In this document: positions 1 to 5,339 of the stretch, piece after piece | Numbering within the stretch: position 1 is the stretch's first letter | Layout of the letters: each line of letters starts with the position of its first letter | Notes under the pieces: model-generated | The model's input: the letters and a program-made list of their open reading frames with translations, nothing else | Told to the model about the DNA's origin: nothing | The model's database searches: none | Position numbers and translations under genes: made by a program | Source of the DNA: Nostoc sp. CHAB 5715 | GTDB lineage: Bacteria; Cyanobacteriota; Cyanobacteriia; Cyanobacteriales; Nostocaceae | Length of the DNA: 6,363 nucleotides | NCBI RefSeq assembly: GCF_020829685.1 | Contig: NZ_JAIVFR010000394.1 | Location: 1 to 6,363 of the forward strand | Direction: 5' to 3'

Positions 1-2
1 CA

Positions 3-203
3 GAACAGCGTATTGAGCAGGAATTGCGTCGGGAGTTAGCCATTGCGCTCTACACACAAGACATTCTCTCCTTCGGTAAAGCACGAGAATTAGCTGAAAT
101 GGATAAATACGAATTTGGGCAACTGCTGGCTCTTCGTGGAGTAATGAGGCATTACAGTTGTGAAGAATTGGATGATTACTTAACCTATGCCCGTAGTGAG
201 TAA
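3..203 (+). CDS. UPF0175 family antitoxin, C-terminal part (5' end outside window)
   Basis: The frame is open from the window edge and encodes 66 residues before TAA at 201-203; the true start lies upstream. The sequence contains a helical segment (LRRELAIALYTQD) followed by a helix-turn-helix-like stretch (SFGKARELAEMDKYEFGQLL) and ends in SCEELDDYLTYARSE. This is the arrangement of UPF0175 proteins, small DNA-binding antitoxins that usually sit directly upstream of a DUF3368 PIN-domain toxin in cyanobacteria and archaea. That partner is present here, starting inside the last codons of this gene (17-base overlap), which implies translational coupling. By family analogy it would neutralise the toxin and repress its own operon. 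No disruption is visible in the part seen. The toxin is broken, so this may be a leftover or solitary antitoxin. Confidence 0.85.
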   Translation, partial: EQRIEQELRRELAIALYTQDILSFGKARELAEMDKYEFGQLLALRGVMRHYSCEELDDYLTYARSE

Positions 204-669
204 CCCTTCACCAATTCTCAATTTGGCAATTGTGAATCAGCTTATCCTTCTGCATCAGCAGTTTGGTGAGATTCTGATTCCAAGTGCTGTATTGGATGAG
301 TTAAAAGTTAGTGAAGATCGACCAGGTTCTTAAGCAATTCGTGAGTCAATTTCATTCCGATGGATTCAGAGTCGAGAGGTAAGTAATGAACCCCTTGCTC
401 AACTTCTGAAGCAAACATTGGATCGAGGGGAGGCTGAAGCGATCGCCCTTGCCATTGAGGTTAAAGCAGAATGGACACTTCTAGATGAACGTGAGGGCAG
501 AAAAGTTGCTAAATCTCTAGGACTGAAAGTAACAGGGATTTTGGGGATTTTGCTGCGTGCTAAACAGCTAGGTGAAGTCGAATCATTGCAGCCTGTGATT
601 AATGAATTAATAAACAAAGCCGGATTTCGGATAGCACCGGAGCTATTAGCACAGATTCTGATGCAGTAG
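187..669 (+). pseudogene. DUF3368 PIN-domain toxin gene with one in-frame nonsense codon
   Basis: Reading from ATG 187 gives MPVVSNPSPILNLA, the usual DUF3368 N-terminus. The same frame hits TAA at 331-333 and then stays open to TAG at 667-669 with the rest of the family: DRGEAEAIALA (second acidic cluster), LLDEREGRKVAKSLGL (third acidic cluster) and VTGILGILLRAK. Total length is 160 residue positions, which is full length for the family, so only the stop is abnormal; no frameshift is needed. The context RPGS-stop-AIRES suggests an original Gln (CAA to TAA). Intact members are PIN-fold, probably Mg-dependent RNA-cleaving toxins. The first catalytic Asp of the PIN motif is Asn here (VSNPSP); I believe VSN is common in this subfamily, so this may not be a lesion. 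Re-initiation at TTG 418 would give only a truncated 83-residue product, probably inactive. A HIP1 octamer lies at 439-446. Basis: sequence plus family knowledge. Confidence 0.88.
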
Positions 670-792
670 AAAATTTAGCTTCATGTTAACTCAGGCTTTA
701 GTAGTTAACTCGCAACCTCACCGCTAGAAAGATTGAGGCTCTGACTTAATTTATCGCTGTATGCAGAACCTCAAACCTACCGCCACAAAGAA

Positions 793-951
793 TTATTTTT
801 TAGCAATTATCCATACTGCGTGAATAATCCCAGGAATGTAACCAAAAAGTGTCAAAACTATATTAATCCAAAAGTCTATACCAAAACCTACTTGCAAAAA
901 AACTCCCAGAGGCGGTACGAAAATGGCACACAAAATCCGAACTAAATCCAT
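793..951 (-). CDS. Pmp3/YqaE family small membrane protein
   Basis: A 52-residue protein starts at ATG (complement of 949-951) and stops at TAA (complement of 793-795). It is almost entirely two hydrophobic segments, roughly residues 3-23 (VRILCAIFVPPLGVFLQVG) and 27-50. It carries the family signatures PPLGVFLQ near the middle of the first helix and LFGYIPGIIHAVWII in the second, ending in Lys-Lys. This matches the UPF0057/Pmp3 family (PF01679), whose plant and yeast members (RCI2, PMP3) affect membrane potential and salt or cold tolerance; the bacterial role is mostly inferred. A textbook Shine-Dalgarno AGGAGG lies five bases before the ATG (complement of 957-962), the only strong one in the window. 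It is downstream of the SUI1-like gene on the same strand with a 141-base gap, so it probably has its own promoter. Confidence 0.93.
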   Translation of the reverse strand: MDLVRILCAIFVPPLGVFLQVGFGIDFWINIVLTLFGYIPGIIHAVWIIAKK

Positions 952-956
952 TTAAA

Positions 957-962
957 CCTCCT
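957..962 (-). promoter_or_regulatory. Strong Shine-Dalgarno of the Pmp3-like gene
   Basis: The complement reads AGGAGG followed by a five-base spacer and ATG at 951. It fixes the start of the 52-residue gene. The other genes with visible starts here lack a comparable site. Confidence 0.85.
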
Positions 963-1071
963 ATTCATCTCATAAAAAACAGCTTGTTGGTAAAGTGATT
1001 CACCAATGCTCAAGCATATTTGTACCTTTCAAAGATAACATTTCCTCTGTTAATCTAGATCACGGTTAAGA

Positions 1072-1085
1072 TGCGGTAAACCGCA
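1072..1085 (-). terminator. Possible hairpin terminator after the SUI1-like gene
   Basis: TGCGG and CCGCA (1072-1076 and 1081-1085) form a five-base GC-rich stem with a four-base loop, starting seven bases past the SUI1-like stop on the minus strand. The following transcript is only modestly U-rich (TCTTAA), so this is a weak or partial terminator, or simply a 3'-end stabilising hairpin. Confidence 0.35.
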
Positions 1086-1092
1086 CTCAAGA

Positions 1093-1440
1093 TTAGCCAC
1101 CGCTAATTTTAGCTTTGTAACCTAGTTTGCTCAAAATCTCGACAATTTTCTGCTTGTGTTCGCCCTGAATTTCAATTTCGTTATCTTTAACTGTCCCACC
1201 TGTGCCGCACTGGGTTTTTAACTGCTTCACCAAATCAGCTAAGGTTTCTGGTTTGGCTTGAAAACCGCTAATCACTGTAACGGTTTTGCCTTTGCGTCCT
1301 TTGCGGGAAGCTTGTACTTTGAGATTTTGTTGTTGTGCGGGGAGTTCGGGAATTGGTCTTTCTGTGGCGGCAGAGTTGTCGTTGCCAAATTCGCGGTAGA
1401 CAAAGTTTTTGTCAGAAGATTTAGAATTGGAAGAAGACAT
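1093..1440 (-). CDS. SUI1/YciH family translation initiation factor-like protein
   Basis: A 115-residue protein. The N-terminal 45 residues are polar and low-complexity (MSSSNSKSSDKN...), followed by a basic patch (ASRKGRKGKTVTV) and the SUI1 domain at about 48-115. Domain hallmarks are GKTVTVISGF, LVKQLKTQCGTGGTVK (CGTGG at 78-82), IEIQGEH (89-95) and the closing LGYKAKISGG. SUI1/eIF1 family proteins bind the small ribosomal subunit and influence start-codon choice; the bacterial YciH form is dispensable in E. coli and its role is less clear. The ATG at 1440 was chosen because residues upstream (MISQQNGCIEVSTAFEIFLN) do not look like family sequence; no clear Shine-Dalgarno precedes it. A weak minus-strand promoter-like pair (TTGAAT at 1549-1544, TGTAAT at 1528-1523, spacer only 15) lies upstream. 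Divergent from trpB. Confidence 0.96.
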   Translation of the reverse strand: MSSSNSKSSDKNFVYREFGNDNSAATERPIPELPAQQQNLKVQASRKGRKGKTVTVISGFQAKPETLADLVKQLKTQCGTGGTVKDNEIEIQGEHKQKIVEILSKLGYKAKISGG

Positions 1441-1553
1441 AAAATGAATGTTTAAGAAAATTTCAAAGGCAGTGGAAACTTCTATGCAACCATTCTGCTG
1501 GGATATCAATTTCTAGGCTAACATTACAAATCCATTGCGAGGGATTCAAAGTA

Positions 1554-1610
1554 ATTGGGCATGGGGCATCCCTTCGACTTCGCTCAGGGCAAGTGGGCAT
1601 TGGGCATTGA
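1554..1610. repeat. Dispersed repeat patch: TGGGCAT tandems around a CCCTTCGA...CAGGG segment
   Basis: Copies of a TGGGCAT-like heptamer (ATTGGGCATGGGGCAT at 1554-1569, TGGGCATTGGGCATT further on) flank a central block, CCCTTCGACTTCGCTCAGGG at 1570-1589, whose ends (CCCT/AGGG) are complementary. Such patches are familiar as intergenic filler in Nostoc-type genomes. It lies between the divergent SUI1-like gene and trpB and codes for nothing. Confidence 0.7.
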
Positions 1611-1650
1611 GTATTGATGAAGAATTTAGTTTCTAGTCTCCAGATATAAC

Positions 1651-1677
1651 TTGAATATGCCCCAGACTTTCTATAAT
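1651..1677 (+). promoter_or_regulatory. Candidate trpB promoter
   Basis: A perfect -10 hexamer TATAAT at 1672-1677 is preceded by TTGAAT at 1651-1656 (spacer 15, short; shifting by one base gives 16). Transcription would begin near 1684, leaving a leader of about 25 bases before the GTG. That leaves no room for an attenuator or leader peptide. Confidence 0.5.
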
Positions 1678-1709
1678 AATTAAGTCATTCCCGTCATTGA
1701 AAACAGCCT

Positions 1710-2945
1710 GTGACTACCACTCCCCTCTCTCCAAGTTCAACTGCTCAAGTTCCTGATACGCTAGGTCGCTTTGGACGCTTCGGCGGTAAGTATGTACCTG
1801 AAACGCTGATGCCTGCTCTTACTGAACTAGAAACAGCTTATCAGCAATACCGCAATGACCCTGGTTTTCAAGCAGAACTACAGCAGTTGTTACGGGACTA
1901 TGTAGGACGTGCCACACCATTATATTTCGCTGAACGCCTGACTGCTCATTATGCCCGACCCGATCGCACGGGGCCGCAAATTTACTTAAAACGCGAGGAT
2001 TTAAATCATACTGGTGCTCATAAAATCAATAATGCCCTTGGTCAGGTATTGTTGGCAAAGCGCATGGGTAAGCAACGGATTATTGCCGAAACGGGTGCTG
2101 GACAACACGGAGTTGCCACAGCTACAGTTTGCGCTCGTTTTGGGTTGGAATGCATAATTTACATGGGCGTTCATGACATGGAACGCCAAGCTTTAAATGT
2201 GTTCAGAATGCGGTTGATGGGGGCAGAAGTGCGTCCGGTGGAAGCGGGAACGGGAACCCTGAAGGATGCCACTTCTGAAGCAATCCGTGATTGGGTGACA
2301 AATGTAGAAACAACTCACTACATTCTCGGTTCGGTAGCAGGGCCCCATCCTTACCCAATGATGGTACGTGATTTCCATGCAGTAATCGGCCAAGAAACTC
2401 GCGCCCAAGCAATCCAAAAGTGGGGTGTATTGCCTGATATTCTCTTGGCTTGCGTGGGTGGTGGTTCCAATGCTATGGGACTATTCTATGAGTTTATGAA
2501 TGAGCCTTCTATACGGTTCATTGGGATTGAGGCAGCAGGAGAAGGTGTTAATACTGAAAAACACGCAGCAACCTTGACAAAAGGACGAGTTGGTGTATTG
2601 CACGGAGCAATGAGCTATCTTCTGCAAGATGAGGATGGGCAAATCATTGAGGCACACTCAATTAGTGCAGGTTTAGATTATCCCGGTGTGGGGCCAGAAC
2701 ATAGCTATTTGAAAGATACTGGTCGCGCTGAATACTATAGTGTGACGGATGCAGAAGCTTTAGCGGCATTTCAGCGATTGTCAAAATTGGAAGGGATTAT
2801 CCCGGCATTAGAAACAGCCCATGCGATCGCCTACCTCGAAACCCTGTGTCCCCAACTAACCGACAGTCCCCGGATTGTAATTAACTGCTCTGGGCGTGGC
2901 GATAAGGATGTACAAACAGTAGCCAAGTTATTAAATGACGCGTAA
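1710..2945 (+). CDS. trpB: Tryptophan synthase beta chain
   Basis: A 411-residue PLP enzyme that condenses indole with L-serine to make L-tryptophan, normally as an alpha2-beta2 complex with TrpA in the cytoplasm. Hallmarks: [19 protein letters not shown] at 19-37; the PLP-binding lysine in [11 protein letters not shown] (Lys105); the catalytic glutamate in AETGAGQHG (Glu127); the phosphate-gripping loop GGGSNAMG (250-257); [13 protein letters not shown], with Asp323 of the serine-closure switch; and CSGRGDKD near the C-terminus. Length and motifs are those of standard TrpB1. GTG at 1710 is the first possible start, because an in-frame TGA sits at 1698-1700; there is no Shine-Dalgarno. trpA is not adjacent, which is usual where cyanobacterial trp genes are scattered; the divergent neighbour is unrelated. 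A HIP1 octamer is at 2823-2830. Confidence 0.99.
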   Translation: MTTTPLSPSSTAQVPDTLGRFGRFGGKYVPETLMPALTELETAYQQYRNDPGFQAELQQLLRDYVGRATPLYFAERLTAHYARPDRTGPQIYLKREDLNHTGAHKINNALGQVLLAKRMGKQRIIAETGAGQHGVATATVCARFGLECIIYMGVHDMERQALNVFRMRLMGAEVRPVEAGTGTLKDATSEAIRDWVTNVETTHYILGSVAGPHPYPMMVRDFHAVIGQETRAQAIQKWGVLPDILLACVGGGSNAMGLFYEFMNEPSIRFIGIEAAGEGVNTEKHAATLTKGRVGVLHGAMSYLLQDEDGQIIEAHSISAGLDYPGVGPEHSYLKDTGRAEYYSVTDAEALAAFQRLSKLEGIIPALETAHAIAYLETLCPQLTDSPRIVINCSGRGDKDVQTVAKLLNDA

Positions 2946-2966
2946 ATATACTTAAAAGCGATCGTC

Positions 2967-3110
2967 ATGGCTTTGACTGGTGAGGTGTCTGTGCTGCATG
3001 AGCGGCTAGACACCATTGAACGGTTGCTAGAGGTTAAAGGTATTTTATCAGCTACTGAGATTGAAGCTTACGAGCCGGATGCCAAAGTAACTAAGTACAG
3101 CTTTGCGTAA
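2967..3110 (+). CDS. Small helical hypothetical protein, probably the N-terminal remnant of a longer gene
   Basis: ATG at 2967, 21 bases after trpB, opens a 47-residue frame ending in TAA 3108-3110. The start reads MALTGEVSVLHERLDTIERL, then LEVKGILSATEIEAYEPD. The first half has heptad-like spacing of V, L, L, I, L residues (EVSVLHERLDTIERLLEV), suggesting a short coiled coil. No Shine-Dalgarno is visible. It looks like the front half of a small cyanobacterial protein of unknown function: a helical segment in another frame 77 bases further on (REQWRAEYIARVLRVVQEEL) would make a natural second half, and repeat DNA sits between them. It could be read through from the trpB promoter. Alternatively it is a complete micro-protein. 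No function is assigned. Confidence 0.5.
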   Translation: MALTGEVSVLHERLDTIERLLEVKGILSATEIEAYEPDAKVTKYSFA

Positions 3111-3141
3111 AATCGTGGCGAATTGAGGGTTGAAATTTAAA

Positions 3142-3185
3142 CGCAGAGGTAAGCGCAAAGGTACGCAGAGAATTCGCTACGAATT
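3142..3185. repeat. Dispersed repeat inside the small-helical locus
   Basis: Direct units CGCAGAGGTA (3142-3151), CGCAAAGGTA (3154-3163) and a partial CGCAGAG (3164-3170) are followed by a perfect inverted repeat, AATTCG-CTA-CGAATT (3171-3185). Arrays of this CGCAGAGGTA type are typical intergenic repeats in heterocystous cyanobacteria. The patch separates the two halves of what looks like one small gene. Confidence 0.7.
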
Positions 3186-3186
3186 A

Positions 3187-3288
3187 ATGAAATGTTGTAC
3201 TAAGGAACGGGAACAGTGGCGTGCAGAATATATTGCGCGGGTATTGCGCGTGGTACAGGAAGAGTTAGAAACCCTCAAGAAAAGCTAG
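3187..3288 (+). pseudogene. C-terminal remnant of the small helical gene
   Basis: In the frame one base ahead of the 2967 ORF, ATG 3187 reads MKCCTKEREQWRAEYIARVL followed by RVVQEELETLKKS and TAG at 3286-3288. The EQWRAEYIARVLRVVQEELE stretch is a well-formed amphipathic helix and looks like genuine protein sequence. The residues before it (MKCCTK and the repeat-encoded KFKRRGKRKGTQR) do not. Together with the 47-residue ORF upstream it would form one protein of about 75-80 residues once the repeat is removed. No ribosome binding site precedes the ATG. The joined-gene interpretation is an inference. Confidence 0.5.
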
Positions 3289-3457
3289 TACAGCACGGCA
3301 AAAGTAAACTACCTATCCCAAATCAATGAAATCCTTGCGATATAGAAATTACGAATTACGTAGCTTGCTTCTTGCCGAGGCGAGTATTAGGAATTCCAGG
3401 CAAGAGGTTTTAGTGGATAAATTTATGCCATTTATATCCCATCTTCACCATCTATAC

Positions 3458-3471
3458 CAGTATTAATACTG
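3458..3471. promoter_or_regulatory. Perfect 14-bp palindrome, possible operator
   Basis: CAGTATTAATACTG is identical to its reverse complement. A near copy, AGTGTTAATACTG, lies at 3526-3538, centre-to-centre about 67 bp away. Both are upstream of the first CAP gene. A paired protein-binding site is possible; no regulator is identified. Confidence 0.35.
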
Positions 3472-3763
3472 AATTATGTAATATATTGATATTCAATCAT
3501 AATTCATAATAATTCTATCTTTTTAAGTGTTAATACTGTTTAATTTTCTGAATACATAATTGTTTTTTAACCACTATTAGCCAAATACTGAAAATATTCG
3601 TATATTACAAAATGAAGTTTTCAAAGTGAGTTAAATAAAATAGTCATACTAATGGTAGAGGAAAATTTTTTATAAACAGCAAGAATTTTTCATAATTTTA
3701 TGAATTTTAAAGTTAACTGGTAGTTTTTGAACAAAAAACGCCATAAACAGAGGTATATAGACC

Positions 3764-3769
3764 TATAAT
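3764..3769 (+). promoter_or_regulatory. Candidate -10 box of the first CAP gene
   Basis: A perfect TATAAT lies 67 bases before the ATG. There is no good -35 at 16-18 bases (CCATAA-like at 3741); TTGAAC at 3727 is too far away for standard spacing. An activator-dependent or alternative-sigma promoter would fit, but this is inference. The leader would contain two small hairpins (3790-3803, 3806-3823). Confidence 0.4.
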
Positions 3770-3789
3770 CAAGTTGTCAGATTGATACT

Positions 3790-3823
3790 AGCTTAGTTAA
3801 GCTTTCTGGAGCTAGAGTTCCAG
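3790..3823 (+). promoter_or_regulatory. Two adjacent small hairpins in the first CAP leader
   Basis: AGCTT-AGTT-AAGCT (3790-3803) is followed two bases later by CTGGA, an eight-base loop and TCCAG (3806-3823). Both lie between the -10 candidate and the ATG, ending 13 bases before it. They could shield the start region or stabilise the mRNA. Stem lengths of five are modest. Confidence 0.35.
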
Positions 3824-3836
3824 TTAGTTTCAGCAA

Positions 3837-4349
3837 ATGATTAAAACAACAATCTACAGCGTTGCTTTGGGCACTATTATTCTCAGTAGTGGAGCGATCG
3901 CTACTCCTGTAACAAATTCAACTTTTACGTCGACATCTTCAAATGTATCAAATAGTACTGTTAAAGTTGACACTGCTGCTTTAGAAGAGGCGGTTTTCAA
4001 ACAAATTAATGACTACAGAGTTTCCCAAAAACTACCAAAGCTGACTCGTAATTCTGCCATTGATAATCAAGCCAGGATTCACAGTCAGGATATGGCTAAT
4101 CGTAAAGTTCCCTTTGGACATACGGGATTTTCAGAACGTGTTAAAGCAGTCGGTATTCCTTACAAAACAGCTGGTGAAAATGTCGCTTCCAACTATGGAT
4201 ATAGTGACTCTGTGACAACAGCTGTTCAAGGCTGGCTCAAAAGTCCAGGGCATCTAGCCAATATCAAAGGTAATTATGAGAAAACTGGGATTGGTGTCGT
4301 TAGCAACAGTAGAGGCGAAATCTACTTCACACAAATTTTCTTTCGCTGA
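3837..4349 (+). CDS. Exported CAP (SCP-like) domain protein, first of a tandem pair
   Basis: A 170-residue protein. Residues 1-22 are a Sec signal peptide (MIKTTIYSVALGTIILSSGA then IA, likely cleavage after Ala22). A Ser/Thr/Asn-rich linker runs to about 44, then a CAP domain (PF00188) reaches the C-terminus. CAP signatures: INDYR at 57-61, ARIHSQDMA at 79-87, FGHTGF at 93-98 (His95), GENVA at 113-117 (Glu114), WLKSPGHLANI at 133-143 (His139), and TGIGV...YFTQIFFR closing the fold. His95, Glu114 and His139 correspond to the conserved CAP cavity residues. Bacterial CAP proteins are secreted, and individual roles are mostly unknown; periplasmic or extracellular location is expected here. No lipobox and no extra domain. 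ATG 3837 gives a clean signal peptide but no Shine-Dalgarno is seen. A strong terminator follows, so it is probably monocistronic. HIP1 site at 3894-3901. Confidence 0.94.
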   Translation: MIKTTIYSVALGTIILSSGAIATPVTNSTFTSTSSNVSNSTVKVDTAALEEAVFKQINDYRVSQKLPKLTRNSAIDNQARIHSQDMANRKVPFGHTGFSERVKAVGIPYKTAGENVASNYGYSDSVTTAVQGWLKSPGHLANIKGNYEKTGIGVVSNSRGEIYFTQIFFR

Positions 4350-4401
4350 TAGATTTGGTAAAATTTAGGTTTTTTCTGAAATTCCCCCAGACTTCAGTTT
4401 C

Positions 4402-4420
4402 TTAGCAAAGCTTTTGCTAA
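4402..4420 (+). terminator. Perfect 8-bp hairpin after the first CAP gene
   Basis: TTAGCAAA-GCT-TTTGCTAA, about 50 bases past the stop and just before the larger terminator stem. There is no U-run, so it probably assists or stabilises the 3' end rather than terminating alone. Confidence 0.4.
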
Positions 4421-4426
4421 ATGTTG

Positions 4427-4477
4427 AATAATGTAGTATTCAATAGACAAATGTCATTGAAACTACATTATTTTTTT
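4427..4477 (+). terminator. Rho-independent terminator of the first CAP gene
   Basis: The left arm AATAATGTAGTATTCAAT (4427-4444) pairs with ATTGAAACTACATTATT (4456-4472), 17 base pairs with one bulged A. The loop can close further through GACA/TGTC (4446-4455). Seven T residues follow at 4471-4477. The stem is AT-rich but long, with a good U-tract. It separates the two CAP genes into distinct transcripts. Confidence 0.85.
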
Positions 4478-4701
4478 AGGAATTCATAAAAATCTTAAAT
4501 TATCAGCAAAAATAACCGTGATTTTACGATGCTGACCTATTGAAGTATTGACAATTGAAAACGATTTTTTGTTGTACTTCCTATACAAGGATGTAGGCAG
4601 ATTGCCAAAATTCATCAATCCTTAATAGTATCCTGATATATATCGTCGGAACAATAGGGTAGAGTATAAGTCTTATATCTCTACATATTACGTAATTCTC
4701 C
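4478..4701. other. Leader and promoter region of the second CAP gene
   Basis: AT-rich and non-coding. It holds an imperfect hairpin with outer TCAGCA/TGCTGA and inner AAAAT/ATTTT arms (4503-4535), a perfect TTGACA at 4548-4553 with only a poor -10 (TTGTAC at 4572), a TTGTA/TACAA inverted repeat (4572-4588), and a bulged palindrome at 4661-4682. The promoter cannot be fixed with confidence. Confidence 0.45.
4661..4682. promoter_or_regulatory. Bulged palindrome just upstream of the second CAP start
   Basis: AGAG-TATAAG-T-CTTATA-T-CTCT forms two 10-base arms with a one-base centre and one extra T, ending 19 bases before the ATG. It contains a TATAAG that could serve as a -10 box, so a repressor-type operator overlapping a promoter is plausible. 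No regulator is known. Confidence 0.35.
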
Positions 4702-5250
4702 ATGTTCCGACAAACTGCTTTTGGCATCGCTTTAAGTGCGCTTGTCCTTGCTAGTGGGTTAACGACTGTTCCGATACCAAATCATCCTTCTACGAATACA
4801 TCCACCCGTAATAAGCTGTTGTCGCTTTTTTCGAGTCAGGCTGCAATATCGACTCCTACTTTTAAAACTACGGAGCTAGAAAAATCCGTTTTTGACGAAA
4901 TTAATCGATATCGGGCTTCTAAAGGACTGCCAAAGTTGACCTTAAATGCAAATATCACTCGACAGGCTAGAATTCATAGTCAGAATATGGCTAAAGGTAA
5001 AACCCCATTTAGCCATCAGGGATTTGAACGCCGAGTCAAAGCTATCCCTATTCGCTACAGCAGTGCGGCGGAAAATGTTGCTTTTAATCGAGGATATAGT
5101 AACCCTGTGAATGAAGCTGTTACTGGTTGGATCAAGAGTCCCGGACATTTAAAGAACCTAAAAGGAAATTACAACCTGACTGGAATTGGCGTTGCTACTA
5201 ATAATCAAGGCGAAGTCTACCTTACACAGCTTTTTTTTCGCACTAGGTAG
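4702..5250 (+). CDS. Exported CAP (SCP-like) domain protein, second of the tandem pair
   Basis: A 182-residue protein. The N-terminus MFRQTAFGIALSALVLASGL is a signal peptide or membrane anchor, followed by a longer linker than in its neighbour (to about 55) and a CAP domain. Signatures: INRYR at 67-71, ARIHSQNMA at 89-97, FSHQGF at 103-108 (His105), AENVA at 123-127 (Glu124), WIKSPGHLKNL at 143-153 (His149), and TGIGV...YLTQLFFR. All three putative cavity residues are retained; the usual Gly before Glu is Ala. By hand alignment the domain matches the first CAP protein at about 77 of 127 positions, and both terminate at YxTQxFFR, so the pair arose by duplication. The N-terminal regions are not alignable, implying relaxed constraint there. 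A weak terminator precedes the RNase D gene. Function unknown beyond the fold and likely secretion. Confidence 0.94.
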   Translation: MFRQTAFGIALSALVLASGLTTVPIPNHPSTNTSTRNKLLSLFSSQAAISTPTFKTTELEKSVFDEINRYRASKGLPKLTLNANITRQARIHSQNMAKGKTPFSHQGFERRVKAIPIRYSSAAENVAFNRGYSNPVNEAVTGWIKSPGHLKNLKGNYNLTGIGVATNNQGEVYLTQLFFRTR

Positions 5251-5288
5251 ATTTAATTTCTGATTGTTTTGCACAATAATAATGTAGT

Positions 5289-5304
5289 GTCTGACAAGAC
5301 TTTT
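5289..5304 (+). terminator. Weak hairpin with T-run after the second CAP gene
   Basis: GTCT-GACA-AGAC (5289-5300) followed by TTTT. The stem is only four pairs, so termination is likely incomplete and some read-through into the RNase D gene is possible. The preceding AATAATGTAGT (5278-5288) is identical to the left arm base of the first CAP terminator. Confidence 0.3.
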
Positions 5305-5339
5305 ATTTGCTGGACACTGCTATTATTTTTGAACAATTC

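Larger units (their letters stand above)
3289..3836. other. Gene-free, AT-rich 548-base intergenic region
   Basis: No convincing coding frame on either strand. It holds a tandem 7-mer AATTACG twice (3347-3360), an imperfect hairpin with TCTTGCC/GGCAAGA arms (3370-3376 and 3399-3405), the palindrome pair at 3458-3471 and 3526-3538, a long AT-rich stretch at about 3480-3720, and the leader of the first CAP gene. The left part looks like repeat debris, the right part like a promoter region. Confidence 0.7.

Noticed and set aside
685..711. Direct repeat GTTAACTC (685-692 and 704-711) after the toxin remnant
   Set aside because: Only eight bases in an intergenic stretch, with no gene near enough to give it a role.
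716..738. CCTCA/TGAGG inverted repeat as terminator
   Set aside because: Five-base stem, 13-base loop and no T-run on either strand.
1258..1455. Plus-strand 65-residue frame
   Set aside because: Antisense of the SUI1-like gene, Cys/Phe-rich and not protein-like.
2193..2417. Minus-strand frames inside trpB
   Set aside because: Antisense shadows of a highly conserved enzyme gene.
4548..4577. TTGACA...TTGTAC as the second CAP promoter
   Set aside because: The -35 is perfect but the -10 is poor and the implied leader is about 120 bases, so not called as a firm promoter.
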